Positions 46,925 to 55,399 of a DNA stretch of 64,000 bases are shown here, piece after piece (the stretch's first letter is position 1; the number at the start of each line of letters is the position of its first letter). Below the pieces are notes generated by a model. That model had not been told where the DNA came from, did no database searches, and was given only the letters and a program-made list of their open reading frames with translations. The translations under genes and the position numbers were made by a program. Source of the DNA: Phocaeicola_A sp036804505 (GTDB lineage Bacteria; Bacteroidota; Bacteroidia; Bacteroidales; Bacteroidaceae); the NCBI GenBank assembly GCA_036804505.1, contig DAIRSI010000003.1:62001-126000 (forward strand). Direction: 5' to 3'.

Positions 46925-48349
46925 ATGAAAAGAAATATAATATGGGCTTTTTGCTTGGGACTTTTATCCATGCCTATATACGCCCAGACTTTGGCGCAGG
47001 CAAAGACCTTGTTCGAAGAGGGTAAATATGCCGAAGCGCTTCCTGCTTTTGAGAAATTTATCAAACAGAATCCGTCCAATGCCCAGATGAATTACTATTT
47101 GGGTGCCTGTCTTTATGAAACGAATCACCATGCTAATTCGGAAATCTATCTGAAAAAAGCTTCCGAACATGGTTTTGCCGAATCGGGAAGATACCTGGGA
47201 AGACTTTATGCCGATAAGTACCTATACGATGAAGCGGTGGATAGCTATACTAAGTTTCTGGAAGCCTGGAAAAAGAGGAAACTTCCGGTGACGGATTTTG
47301 AAGCGGAGTTAGAACACATCAAGATGGGTTCGCGCATGCTCAAGGGAACGGAACAGGTGCAGTTTATTGATAGCGTAGTGGTGGACAAGGCTTCGTTTCT
47401 GCAATCTTACACCATCAGTCAGGAAAGCGGTGTCATATCCACTTATGCTGACTTTTTCAACCAGGCTGCCAAGGATGAAGGGACTCTTTATCAGACGGAA
47501 TTGGGAAACAAAATCTGGTTTGGAAAGAAGACTGACGGGAATCGTATGCAGGTATATACTTCCGACAAATTGGAAGGCAAATGGAGTGAAGCCCAGACTT
47601 TGCCCGGACTTGAATCTCAAGAGGACATGAACTATCCTTACGTGTTGGCCGATGGCGTCACTCTTTACTATGCAGCCAAAGGGGAGTCTTCCTTGGGAGG
47701 GTATGATATCTTCGTTACCCGTCTCAATCCGGAGACCAACCAATATCTCAAACCGGAGAATATAGGCATGCCTTTCAATTCACCGGCCAATGATTACATG
47801 TATGTGATAGACGAATACAATAATCTGGGTTGGTTTGCAACCGACCGTAATCAGCCTGAGGGCAAGGTATGCATTTATACATTCATACCCAACGAGAGCC
47901 GCATGACGTTCGATTACGAGAACACGCCTAAACCTACGGTGACTGCAGCGGCAAGGCTTGCCAGTGTCTTGTCCACCCAGAAGGATAAGGAAGCTGTGCT
48001 GGCGGCCAAACAACGTCTGGCTCTGGAAGTAAACAGGCCACATTCCGTAGAGAAGAAAGCCGATTTTACTTTTATTGTCGATGATTTGTCCACTTATCAC
48101 AGCTTGAGTGATTTCCGCAGTCAAAAGGCCAGAAGTCTTTTCCAGAATCTGCAGCAGATGAAGCGTGAGTATGTGAAGATGCAGAACTACCTGCAGAAAC
48201 AGCGGGATGAATATGCAATGGGGAGTGCTGACCGCAAGGCACGTCTAAAAAATGACATTCTGGATGCCGAGACCCGGATGGAAAAGATGGAACTTGACAT
48301 CGACAAGCAGGAAACTGCAGTTCGCAATGAAGAATTGAAAACCAAATAA
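46925..48349 (+). CDS. Secreted TPR / PD40-type beta-propeller protein
   Basis: A 474-residue exported protein (signal peptide MKRNIIWAFCLGLLSMPIYAQ; an ATG at 46916 is possible). Tetratricopeptide repeats follow (about 22-130, with FEEGKYAEALPAFEKFIKQ). Next come beta-propeller blades of the PD40 type (about 195-330, with YPYVLADGVTLYYAAKG and GGYDIFVTR), and then a charged coiled coil to the end. The arrangement resembles periplasmic or peptidoglycan-linked scaffold proteins of Bacteroidota. It heads a co-directional run with nfeD and floA, but no enzyme function is visible. Confidence 0.8.
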   Translation: MKRNIIWAFCLGLLSMPIYAQTLAQAKTLFEEGKYAEALPAFEKFIKQNPSNAQMNYYLGACLYETNHHANSEIYLKKASEHGFAESGRYLGRLYADKYLYDEAVDSYTKFLEAWKKRKLPVTDFEAELEHIKMGSRMLKGTEQVQFIDSVVVDKASFLQSYTISQESGVISTYADFFNQAAKDEGTLYQTELGNKIWFGKKTDGNRMQVYTSDKLEGKWSEAQTLPGLESQEDMNYPYVLADGVTLYYAAKGESSLGGYDIFVTRLNPETNQYLKPENIGMPFNSPANDYMYVIDEYNNLGWFATDRNQPEGKVCIYTFIPNESRMTFDYENTPKPTVTAAARLASVLSTQKDKEAVLAAKQRLALEVNRPHSVEKKADFTFIVDDLSTYHSLSDFRSQKARSLFQNLQQMKREYVKMQNYLQKQRDEYAMGSADRKARLKNDILDAETRMEKMELDIDKQETAVRNEELKTK

Positions 48350-48361
48350 AAAACAACAGAT

Positions 48362-48829
48362 ATGGTAGTCACGATTATTATAGTCTTAATTGTCATCGGT
48401 CTGCTTCTGCTCATAGCCGAAGTCTTTCTGATTCCGGGTACCAGTATTGCCGGATTTGCCGCAGCGGCATGTCTCATCATTGCCAATTTCTATGCTTTCA
48501 GCACGTTGGGTTCGCTGGGCGGACTGGTTACGCTGGCAGTGTCGGTGTTTTCCGTGTTAGCGGTTGTAGCCTGGTTTATGAAGTCCAAGTCACTTGAGCG
48601 TCTTGCACTGAACAAGAATATTGATTCCACAGTAGGCACGCAGGAACGCCGTGAAGTAAAGGTTGGCGATACGGGTAAAGCCATTACTCGTCTGGCTCTC
48701 ATCGGCAATGCCGAGATAGACGGGAATATTGTGGAAGTGAAGTCGGCCGACGGCTTCATTAGTGAGAATACCCCCATTCAGGTTGTCCGCTTGATGGAGG
48801 GAATCATTTTAGTAGAAAAGAAAAAATAA
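48362..48829 (+). CDS. NfeD-family membrane protein
   Basis: A 155-residue protein with two or three membrane helices (about 3-70, starting IIIVLIVIGLLLLIAEVFLI) and a C-terminal OB-fold (about 95-155, with VGDTGKAITRLALIGNAEI). This is the short NfeD form without the protease domain. NfeD proteins work with flotillins, and the floA gene follows 19 bp later. Confidence 0.9.
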   Translation: MVVTIIIVLIVIGLLLLIAEVFLIPGTSIAGFAAAACLIIANFYAFSTLGSLGGLVTLAVSVFSVLAVVAWFMKSKSLERLALNKNIDSTVGTQERREVKVGDTGKAITRLALIGNAEIDGNIVEVKSADGFISENTPIQVVRLMEGIILVEKKK

Positions 48830-48848
48830 CCCATTAAAAATATACATT

Positions 48849-49850
48849 ATGGTAGACCCATCATTTATTCCTTTTATAGTCATAGCGGCGGGAATCATCG
48901 TCATTGCTATCTTGTTGCATTATGTTCCTTTCATCCTGTGGTTATCCGCCAAAGTCAGCGGAGTGCGTATATCACTGGTTCAGTTGTTCCTGATGCGCAT
49001 CCGTAATGTGCCGCCATCGGTTATTGTGCATGCCATGATTGAGGCACACAAGGCAGGTTTGGGTACCATTACCCGTGATGAACTCGAAGCCCATTATCTG
49101 GCAGGAGGTCATGTGGAGAAAGTGGTGAACGCATTGGTTTCAGCTTCCAAAGCCAACATAGAACTGTCTTTTCAGATGGCTACAGCCATTGACCTGGCAG
49201 GACGTGATGTGTTCGAAGCTGTGCAGATGAGTGTCAACCCGAAGGTTATCGATACCCCTCCGGTAACGGCCGTTGCAAAAGACGGTATCCAGCTGATAGC
49301 CAAAGCTCGTGTCACGGTGCGTGCCAACATCCGCCAGTTGGTTGGAGGAGCAGGAGAGGATACAGTGCTTGCCCGTGTAGGTGAAGGAATTGTGTCATCT
49401 ATCGGTTCTTCCGAAAATCATAAGTCGGTCATGGAGAATCCCGATTCCATTTCCAAACTCGTATTAAGGAAAGGACTGGATGCAGGGACGGCTTTCGAAA
49501 TTCTCTCCATTGATATTGCCGATATCGATATCGGTCGTAATATCGGTGCTGCCTTGCAGATGGATCAGGCCAATGCCGACAAAAACATTGCACAGGCCAA
49601 GGCCGAGGAACGTCGCGCCATGGCAGTAGCTACCGAACAGGAAATGAAGGCTAAGGCTGAAGAAGCCCGTGCCAACGTGATACAGGCCGAAGCAGAAGTG
49701 CCCAAAGCCATTGCCGAGTCTTTCCGCAGCGGGAATCTGGGTATCATGGACTATTATCGCATGAAGAACATTCAGGCGGATACTACCATGAGAGACAGCA
49801 TTGCGCATCCGGAAAATAACAAGCCCGGCGAACCTATCGTAAAACCATAA
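48849..49850 (+). CDS. floA: Flotillin-like protein FloA
   Basis: A 333-residue FloA. An N-terminal membrane hairpin (about 5-30) precedes the SPFH/PHB domain (ARVTVRANIRQLVGG). A C-terminal helix is rich in Ala and Glu (KNIAQAKAEERRAMAVATEQ). FloA assembles membrane microdomains that organise envelope proteins. The nfeD-floA pairing is conserved across bacteria and supports both calls. Confidence 0.95.
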   Translation: MVDPSFIPFIVIAAGIIVIAILLHYVPFILWLSAKVSGVRISLVQLFLMRIRNVPPSVIVHAMIEAHKAGLGTITRDELEAHYLAGGHVEKVVNALVSASKANIELSFQMATAIDLAGRDVFEAVQMSVNPKVIDTPPVTAVAKDGIQLIAKARVTVRANIRQLVGGAGEDTVLARVGEGIVSSIGSSENHKSVMENPDSISKLVLRKGLDAGTAFEILSIDIADIDIGRNIGAALQMDQANADKNIAQAKAEERRAMAVATEQEMKAKAEEARANVIQAEAEVPKAIAESFRSGNLGIMDYYRMKNIQADTTMRDSIAHPENNKPGEPIVKP

Positions 49851-49863
49851 ATAAAAAATTGTC

Positions 49864-50736
49864 ATGAAAAAGCGTTTTGCAGAATCGGAATTGATTATAA
49901 ACTCCGATGGAAGTGTGTTCCATCTTCATCTGAAACCCGAACAGTTGGCCGATAAGATTATCCTGGTAGGCGACCCCGGGCGTGTTCCCGTAGTTGCATC
50001 TCATTTCGAGAGTCAGGAATTCGATATCCAGAATCGTGAACTTCGCAGTATCACGGGTATGTATAAGGGAAAGCGCATCTCTGCCATATCTACAGGTATG
50101 GGGTGTGACAACATTGACATCGTGGTGAATGAACTGGATGCCTTGGCAAATATTGATTTCAATACCCGCGAAGAAAAAGATACCTTCCGTCGTTTGGATA
50201 TGGTGCGCGTAGGTACTTGCGGCGGTTTGCAACCTTATACGCCTTCCGGCACTTTCATTTGCAGCGAAAAATCCATCGGCTTCGATGGCCTGCTCAATTT
50301 CTATGCAGGCAGAAACGAAGTGTGCGATCTCGAATTCGAGAAAGCCTTTACAGAACACATGCATTGGAATCCTCAGCTTTGTGCACCCTACGTCATCGAT
50401 AATAACAAGGAACTGCTTGACAGGATCTATGACGAGGACATGGTAAAAGGTGTGACCATTTCTTGCGGCGGCTTCTTCGGACCTCAAGGTCGTGAGTTGC
50501 GAGTTCCGTTGGCCGATCCCAAGCAAAACGAAAAAGTAGAATCCTTTGAGTATAAAGGCTATCGCGTCACCAACTTCGAGATGGAAAGTTCTGCTGTAGC
50601 CGGGTTGAGCCGTTTGATGGGTCACCGCGGAATGACTGTGTGCATGGTCATTGCCAACCGTGTGGCTAAGGTGGCCAATGCCGATTACAAAGGCTCTATC
50701 GATACACTCATCGAAAAAGTTCTGGACAGAATCTAA
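49864..50736 (+). CDS. Nucleoside phosphorylase (uridine phosphorylase-like)
   Basis: A 290-residue PNP/UDP family enzyme that cleaves a nucleoside with phosphate. The phosphate-binding start ILVGDPGRVP (near 35) and STGMGCDNIDIVVNEL (near 78) are typical, VRVGTCGGLQ follows, and FEMESSAVAGLSRLMGHRG is the ribose/base-site motif. A uridine-type preference is likely, but purine activity cannot be excluded. It lies 13 bp after floA and 12 bp before mnmE. Confidence 0.85.
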   Translation: MKKRFAESELIINSDGSVFHLHLKPEQLADKIILVGDPGRVPVVASHFESQEFDIQNRELRSITGMYKGKRISAISTGMGCDNIDIVVNELDALANIDFNTREEKDTFRRLDMVRVGTCGGLQPYTPSGTFICSEKSIGFDGLLNFYAGRNEVCDLEFEKAFTEHMHWNPQLCAPYVIDNNKELLDRIYDEDMVKGVTISCGGFFGPQGRELRVPLADPKQNEKVESFEYKGYRVTNFEMESSAVAGLSRLMGHRGMTVCMVIANRVAKVANADYKGSIDTLIEKVLDRI

Positions 50737-50748
50737 TCAGATTAATTC

Positions 50749-52161
50749 ATGACAGAAGATACCATTTGTGCCATTGCTACCGCCCCCGGAGGAGCTTTGG
50801 GAATCATCAGAGTGAGCGGACCCGAATCCTTGTCCATTGTCGATAAGGTGTTTGTTCCTGTTCATGGTGCAAGAATTCCTGAACGCAAACCGTCGTCGCT
50901 TGTTTTCGGTGCTATCCGTACTTCCACGGGCGAAGTGCTCGATGAGGCTGTAGTTTCTGTTTACCGTGCTCCCCACAGCTATACGGGTGAGGACAGCGTG
51001 GAAATCAGTGTGCATGGTTCTTCCTATATTATGCAGCAAGTCATCCAGTTGCTTGTCCGTAACGGATGTCGCACAGCTCGTCCCGGGGAATATACCCAGC
51101 GGGCGTTTCTTAACGGCAAGATGGACTTGAGTCAGGCCGAAGCAGTGGCCGATCTCATTGCATCCCGTTCGGCAGCAACCCACCGTCTTGCCATGAATCA
51201 GATGCGAGGCGGCTTCAGCAAGGAGCTGCGTGCTCTGCGCGATCGTCTGCTTCATTTCACCTCTCTTGTGGAACTCGAACTCGATTTCAGTGACCATGAA
51301 GAACTGGAGTTTGCCAATCGTGACGAACTCCATCAACTTGCTGATGAAATAGAACACGTCATTTCCCGTCTTACGGATTCCTTCAGCACCGGCAATGCTC
51401 TGAAGAACGGAGTGCCCGTAGCCATTATCGGCGAAACCAATGCCGGCAAGAGCACTTTACTCAATGCTCTACTCCATGAGGACAAAGCCATTGTGAGCGA
51501 TATACAAGGCACCACGCGCGATGCCATTGAAGACACTATCAGTGTGGAAGGTATTACCTTCCGCTTCATTGATACAGCAGGCATCCGCCATACTGAAGAT
51601 ACCATAGAGAACCTCGGTATTGAGCGCACCTTCCAGAAGATGGATCAGGCCAGCATGATTCTTTGGATGATTGATGCCAGTTCCCCTCAAGAGAAATTCC
51701 GCGAGATTACCGAGAAGATTTTGAGTCATTGTGATGGTAAGAAACTGCTTATTCTCTTCAACAAGAGCGATTTGATTACCGAGGCTAAAGCACAGGAGCT
51801 CTTGCAATGGATGGATGCGCAGAAGCAACATCAGGATCGTAAGGATTGGCAGCACCTATTCATATCAGCCAAACAGAACCTCAGTTTGGACGAGTTGGAA
51901 CATTGGCTTGTAAAGAGCGCCGCACTTCCCGAAGTGAGTCAGGACGATATTATTGTGACCAACGCCCGCCATTACGAAGCCCTGCTTCATGCCCTCGATG
52001 CTATCCGCAGAGTGCAGCAAGGCCTGGACAATGAACTCCCCGGCGATTTGATGGCGCAAGATTTACGAGAATGCATCTTCTATCTGCAGGATATCGTAGG
52101 AGAGGTGTCCAGCCAGCAAGTGCTTAATAATATTTTTGAGCATTTCTGTATCGGTAAGTAA
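50749..52161 (+). CDS. mnmE: tRNA modification GTPase MnmE
   Basis: A 470-residue MnmE (TrmE) that modifies U34 of tRNAs with MnmG. The N-terminal folate-binding domain (DTICAIATAPGGALGIIRVS) and the helical domain frame a G domain with G1 GETNAGKSTLLNALL, G2 GTTRD, G3 DTAG and G4 NKSD. The C-terminus ends FCIGK, with the conserved cysteine. The gene is intact to its last codon, yet a mobile element begins directly after it. The 3' end of mnmE is a known integration target for other genomic islands. Confidence 0.97.
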   Translation: MTEDTICAIATAPGGALGIIRVSGPESLSIVDKVFVPVHGARIPERKPSSLVFGAIRTSTGEVLDEAVVSVYRAPHSYTGEDSVEISVHGSSYIMQQVIQLLVRNGCRTARPGEYTQRAFLNGKMDLSQAEAVADLIASRSAATHRLAMNQMRGGFSKELRALRDRLLHFTSLVELELDFSDHEELEFANRDELHQLADEIEHVISRLTDSFSTGNALKNGVPVAIIGETNAGKSTLLNALLHEDKAIVSDIQGTTRDAIEDTISVEGITFRFIDTAGIRHTEDTIENLGIERTFQKMDQASMILWMIDASSPQEKFREITEKILSHCDGKKLLILFNKSDLITEAKAQELLQWMDAQKQHQDRKDWQHLFISAKQNLSLDELEHWLVKSAALPEVSQDDIIVTNARHYEALLHALDAIRRVQQGLDNELPGDLMAQDLRECIFYLQDIVGEVSSQQVLNNIFEHFCIGK

Positions 52162-52172
52162 AGCCTTATAAA

Positions 52173-52202
52173 CAACTTCAACTAACTTGCAATAACTATA
52201 AG
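52173..52202. repeat. Three 10-bp-phased repeats directly after mnmE
   Basis: CAACTTCAAC, TAACTTGCAA and TAACTATAAG follow one another at exact 10-bp steps, starting 12 bp after the mnmE stop. Similar triples occur at 53944 and 56170. They are candidate integrase arm-type sites. Confidence 0.45.
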
Positions 52203-52236
52203 AAAGCTCCTCATTATGAGGGGCTTTCGTTATTTT
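52202..52236 (+). terminator. Terminator after mnmE
   Basis: GAAAGC-CCTC pairs with GAGG-GCTTTC (52202-52228) and is followed by a T-rich stretch. Confidence 0.8.
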
Positions 52237-52257
52237 AACACTTCAAGTTACCAATTC

Positions 52258-52286
52258 TTTGTTTGGAGTTATTTCAGCTAATTTTG
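52258..52286 (+). promoter_or_regulatory. Promoter of the multi-HTH gene
   Basis: TTTG (52258-52261) and TAATTTTG (52279-52286), with a 17-bp gap. The transcript would have a leader of about 175 nt that contains the phased TGAGAC repeats, so those sites could act on transcription or as DNA-binding sites within it. Confidence 0.5.
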
Positions 52287-52321
52287 TATTCTATTTATAC
52301 CTCGGGACTTCAAGGTGTACG

Positions 52322-52348
52322 AATATGCGTCATTTAGCGTAGCATATT
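52322..52348. repeat. 7-bp inverted repeat AATATGC/GCATATT
   Basis: AATATGC (52322-52328) and GCATATT (52342-52348) are perfect complements 13 bp apart, just before the phased repeats. It may be a core-type recombinase site or a transcription-factor site. Confidence 0.4.
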
Positions 52349-52352
52349 GCAT

Positions 52353-52368
52353 ACTAATGAGACGCTGT
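52353..52368 (+). repeat. 16-bp repeat, partner inverted at 56672-56687
   Basis: ACTAATGAGACGCTGT matches the reverse complement of 56672-56687 (ATTAATGAGACTCTGT) at 14 of 16 positions. The pair brackets the multi-HTH gene, the integrase, orf252 and the first small HTH gene. Confidence 0.55.
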
Positions 52369-52440
52369 GAGAATCATCGTAATCGTAATGTAATGTATAG
52401 CATGAGACACGGTGAGACACCATGAGACAGAGTGAGACAC
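52358..52440. repeat. Six TGAGAC-type repeats phased at 10 bp
   Basis: Four units (TGAGACAC, TGAGACAC, TGAGACAG, TGAGACAC) start at 52403, 52413, 52423 and 52433, exactly one helical turn apart. Two diverged units (TGAGACGC at 52358, TGAGAATC at 52368) are also 10 bp apart. All face the same way and lie between the promoter and the start codon of the seven-HTH gene. This is the pattern of an iteron-like binding array read from one face of the helix. Confidence 0.75.
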
Positions 52441-52467
52441 TTTTGGCGAAATAAAAAGATATTCAAC

Positions 52468-53937
52468 ATGGAAATTCAGAAGAGATGTTTATGGTGTGGC
52501 AAACAATATATTGCACATAAGATGACTACTAAATACTGTAGTCACCAATGTAATTCTGCGGCCTACAAAGATGCCAAAAGGAATGAGCGACTAATTGAGA
52601 TGGAAAAGAACGACAACTTAAAACCCATTATTGAGGTGAAAAAGTTTAGTGACAAGCCTTATCTATCTCCTAGCGAAGTTGGCATTCTTTTGGGTTTGAG
52701 TCGTGCATCTGTTTACAGATATATGGCTAGTGGTGATTTGAATGCTCTTCAGTTGAAAGGAAAAACTCGTATAAGGCGATCTGATGTTGAGAAGATGTTC
52801 GAAGATTCAAGCGAGTATTCTAAACGTGGTCATACGGTTTCTGCCGCTATTACAAATTATACTCTTGATGAAATTAGCGAGAAGTATAATATTGACCGAA
52901 GAACCATTCAAAGGAAATGCGAAGAGTTTGGTATAAATAAAGTTTTAGTAGGACCAAAAATATATTATGATAAGGAATTAGTCGATGAGAAGTATGCAGA
53001 ACTACTTCAACCCATTGATACTTCACTCTACTATACAGCTGATGAAATGGCAGAAAAATTTGGCATTAGCTATACTGCCGTAATAGCTTTTGTCAATAGG
53101 CACGGTTTTCCAAAAATCAAACGGCACAAGAATGTTTACTATTCCAAGTATGCAGTAGATGAATATGTTGAGAACAAAGAAAAGGTCGATCCTGATTATT
53201 ACACCTATGATGAGATTTCAGCAAAGTATGGCTTCAATAAGATTAATATCAGCTACTATGTAAATCAATATAAGGTTGAGACCTTAAAGAAAGGAAGACG
53301 TAATTTTGTTTCAAGAGAATCTTTCGACAGAGCTATTCTAGAACACAAGGACGGAGTAACTCAAGCTTCTTCAGCTATCACCACTATCAAGTCTCAAATA
53401 TTTAAAGAAATTGATGAGAACGAAATTCCCGATGGATATTGCGATGCGGACCAAATTGCCAGTGAATACGGGCTAAGGAGACCTACAGTTTGGAGACTTA
53501 CACGAGAGAACAATATTCCAAAGATTTCTATTAGTGGCATCAATTATTATGAGACAGCCAGTGTAATGGTATTCTTTTCAAAATACAAAACTACTGAAGA
53601 AGTTACAGAATGGATTTCAGCAGGTGAAGTCGAATCACTATTTGGTTTAAAAGGTGATGCAAGAAGACATTTCGCATCTAGACATAATATACCCTCTAAA
53701 GTCGTTTTTGGTAAAGCATACTACTCTAAGGAGCATATTGAAAACGCCAAGAACAATAAATTCAACAACTCAGAGAATTACTATTCTATTCCTGAAGCCA
53801 TGGAAAAATACAAAGTCAAGCGAGAAGTCGTTTATGCCGCCATACGCTATAACAAAGTAAAGAAGTATCGACAGGGAAAACAAGTCTATGTTTTGAAAGA
53901 GGATTTTGATAATCTAATGAATAATAAAACTCAATAA
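52468..53937 (+). CDS. Multi-HTH DNA-binding protein with zinc-binding N-terminus, ICE left end
   Basis: A 489-residue protein from ATG 52468; an upstream in-frame ATG at 52432 lies inside the repeat array and is rejected. The N-terminus has C7-x2-C10 and C24-x3-C28, a likely zinc ribbon. Seven units of about 48 residues follow, near 65, 131, 189, 245, 331, 383 and 441. Each has the excisionase/MerR pattern: Y-[ST]-x2-E-[AIV]-x3-[FY]-G-[IL]-x3-[TA]-V helix-turn-helix, then a strand pair (KxxYY) and a short helix. No catalytic domain is seen. It lies directly before the integrase and carries a 10-bp-phased array in its own leader. A role as recombination directionality or accessory factor, or as autoregulator, is inferred. 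Confidence 0.8.
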   Translation: MEIQKRCLWCGKQYIAHKMTTKYCSHQCNSAAYKDAKRNERLIEMEKNDNLKPIIEVKKFSDKPYLSPSEVGILLGLSRASVYRYMASGDLNALQLKGKTRIRRSDVEKMFEDSSEYSKRGHTVSAAITNYTLDEISEKYNIDRRTIQRKCEEFGINKVLVGPKIYYDKELVDEKYAELLQPIDTSLYYTADEMAEKFGISYTAVIAFVNRHGFPKIKRHKNVYYSKYAVDEYVENKEKVDPDYYTYDEISAKYGFNKINISYYVNQYKVETLKKGRRNFVSRESFDRAILEHKDGVTQASSAITTIKSQIFKEIDENEIPDGYCDADQIASEYGLRRPTVWRLTRENNIPKISISGINYYETASVMVFFSKYKTTEEVTEWISAGEVESLFGLKGDARRHFASRHNIPSKVVFGKAYYSKEHIENAKNNKFNNSENYYSIPEAMEKYKVKREVVYAAIRYNKVKKYRQGKQVYVLKEDFDNLMNNKTQ

Positions 53938-53943
53938 TTGAAC

Positions 53944-53973
53944 TTACTTCCAGTTACTTCAACTTATTCATAA
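53944..53973. repeat. Three 10-bp-phased repeats before the integrase gene
   Basis: TTACTTCCAG, TTACTTCAAC and TTATTCATAA occur at exact 10-bp steps, starting 7 bp after the multi-HTH stop codon and ending 87 bp before the integrase start. Confidence 0.45.
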
Positions 53974-54060
53974 CTGATTACGTGCTGATTTCAATCTATA
54001 AAGAATCATATTGGAATTTTGCACCAGAAATAAAATTACAAATAATAAAACTTATTCAAT

Positions 54061-55221
54061 ATGCAGTGTTGTAAGACAATTACCCTCCGCTCAAAGCTAC
54101 TGAAAAATGGTATGCTTTCTTTTTATCTGGATTTCTATCCAGCATATAGAGACAAACTCACGATGAAAACCATTCGTCATGAATTCCTTGGCATCTATAT
54201 CTATGCCAATCCAAAGAATCAACGAGAAAAACTATTTAATCATTCTATGACTGAAAAGGCAGAGGTTATTAGATGCCGCCGTTATGATTCTATCATCAAT
54301 GAACGCTATGATTTCTTTGACAAGAGTCATCAGAATGGCGATTTTCTTGAGTACTATAGACATATTAAAAAGAATAAAAACCCCAAATGGGAATTTGTTT
54401 ATGCTCATTTTGTGAAATTTGTCGATGGCAGATGTACTTTTAGTGATGTTACAGTAGAACTATGCCGTAAATATAGAGATTATCTCCTTACAGCAAGGAA
54501 TCTGAGAAATAATCGTCCATTGAGCAAAAACTCTGTTGCAGGTTATTGGTCAACTTTCAGAGGATTCCTAAATATAGCATTTCGTGATAAGATGATTAAG
54601 GACAATGTCAATGATTACCTTGATAAAATAGATTATGAGCCGGTTGAGAAATCCAGTCTCACCTTAGACGAACTGAAAATGCTATACAAAACTCCGTGTG
54701 ATATAGATATATTGAAAAAGGCTTCCATCTTCTCCTGCTTAACCGGATTAAGACGCAGTGACATCATCAATCTCGAATGGAAAGACATTCGCCAGTATGC
54801 TAATGGCGGTTGGTATTTAGACTTTGTCAGCATCAAGACACGCCAACAGAATATAATTGCCATAAGCGATGGTACTCTTGAAATGATTGGTCCTAAAGGC
54901 GAAGGAAAGGTATTCAAAAGTTTTAAAGCCACCATGACACAATATCCATTAAAAGATTGGCTGAAAACCGCAGGAATCAAAAAGCATATAACCTTCCACT
55001 CATTCCGCCATACTTTTGCCTCATTGCAACTTGAACTTGGCACAGACATATATACTGTACAGAGTCTACTTGCACATAAGAGTGTAACTACTACTCAAAT
55101 TTATGCCCGTCATGCCGACCCCAAACGTCGAGAAGCAGCCAATAGAATGTCATTTGAAGTGTTAAATGATGTTTCAGAGAGCAAGAATGAATCATCTGAT
55201 ATTGGTACATCAGATGAATAG
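54061..55221 (+). CDS. int: Tyrosine-type site-specific integrase
   Basis: A 386-residue tyrosine recombinase. The N-terminal part (about 1-100) contains an arm-binding-like domain, and a SAM-like core-binding domain (about 105-205) follows. The catalytic domain has the full set: R231 in TGLRRSDI, H313 and R316 in HSFRHTF, H339 in LLAHKS and nucleophile Y348 in TQIYARH. Layout and position fit integrases of Bacteroidales conjugative transposons. It should catalyse insertion next to mnmE and excision with help from a directionality factor. It ends before a strong terminator. Confidence 0.95.
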   Translation: MQCCKTITLRSKLLKNGMLSFYLDFYPAYRDKLTMKTIRHEFLGIYIYANPKNQREKLFNHSMTEKAEVIRCRRYDSIINERYDFFDKSHQNGDFLEYYRHIKKNKNPKWEFVYAHFVKFVDGRCTFSDVTVELCRKYRDYLLTARNLRNNRPLSKNSVAGYWSTFRGFLNIAFRDKMIKDNVNDYLDKIDYEPVEKSSLTLDELKMLYKTPCDIDILKKASIFSCLTGLRRSDIINLEWKDIRQYANGGWYLDFVSIKTRQQNIIAISDGTLEMIGPKGEGKVFKSFKATMTQYPLKDWLKTAGIKKHITFHSFRHTFASLQLELGTDIYTVQSLLAHKSVTTTQIYARHADPKRREAANRMSFEVLNDVSESKNESSDIGTSDE

Positions 55222-55250
55222 CAAATAAATATCAAGTGCAAAAACGAGCT

Positions 55251-55290
55251 AAAAACCGACAGAATCTGAAAACGATTTTGTCGGTTTTTG
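55251..55290 (+). terminator. Terminator after the integrase
   Basis: AAAAACCGACA (55251-55261) and TGTCGGTTTTT (55279-55289) form a perfect 11-bp stem with a T tract. Confidence 0.88.
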
Positions 55291-55334
55291 TTATTTCTAA
55301 AAAGAGTTAAGTATTTGTGTGTCAGCAATAACAA

Positions 55335-55368
55335 CTTGTATCATTTCAAAATATTCTCTATAACTTTG
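55335..55368 (+). promoter_or_regulatory. Promoter of orf252
   Basis: CTTG (55335-55338) and TAACTTTG (55361-55368), with a 22-bp gap. The leader to ATG 55400 is about 25 nt. Confidence 0.55.
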
Positions 55369-55399
55369 TACTCGAAACTAAGAATAATTTGAAGTAATT

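Noticed and set aside
52358..52440. CRISPR-like array
   Set aside because: The repeats are about 8 bp at 10-bp steps with no spacers of CRISPR length and no cas genes nearby; helical phasing suggests protein-binding sites.
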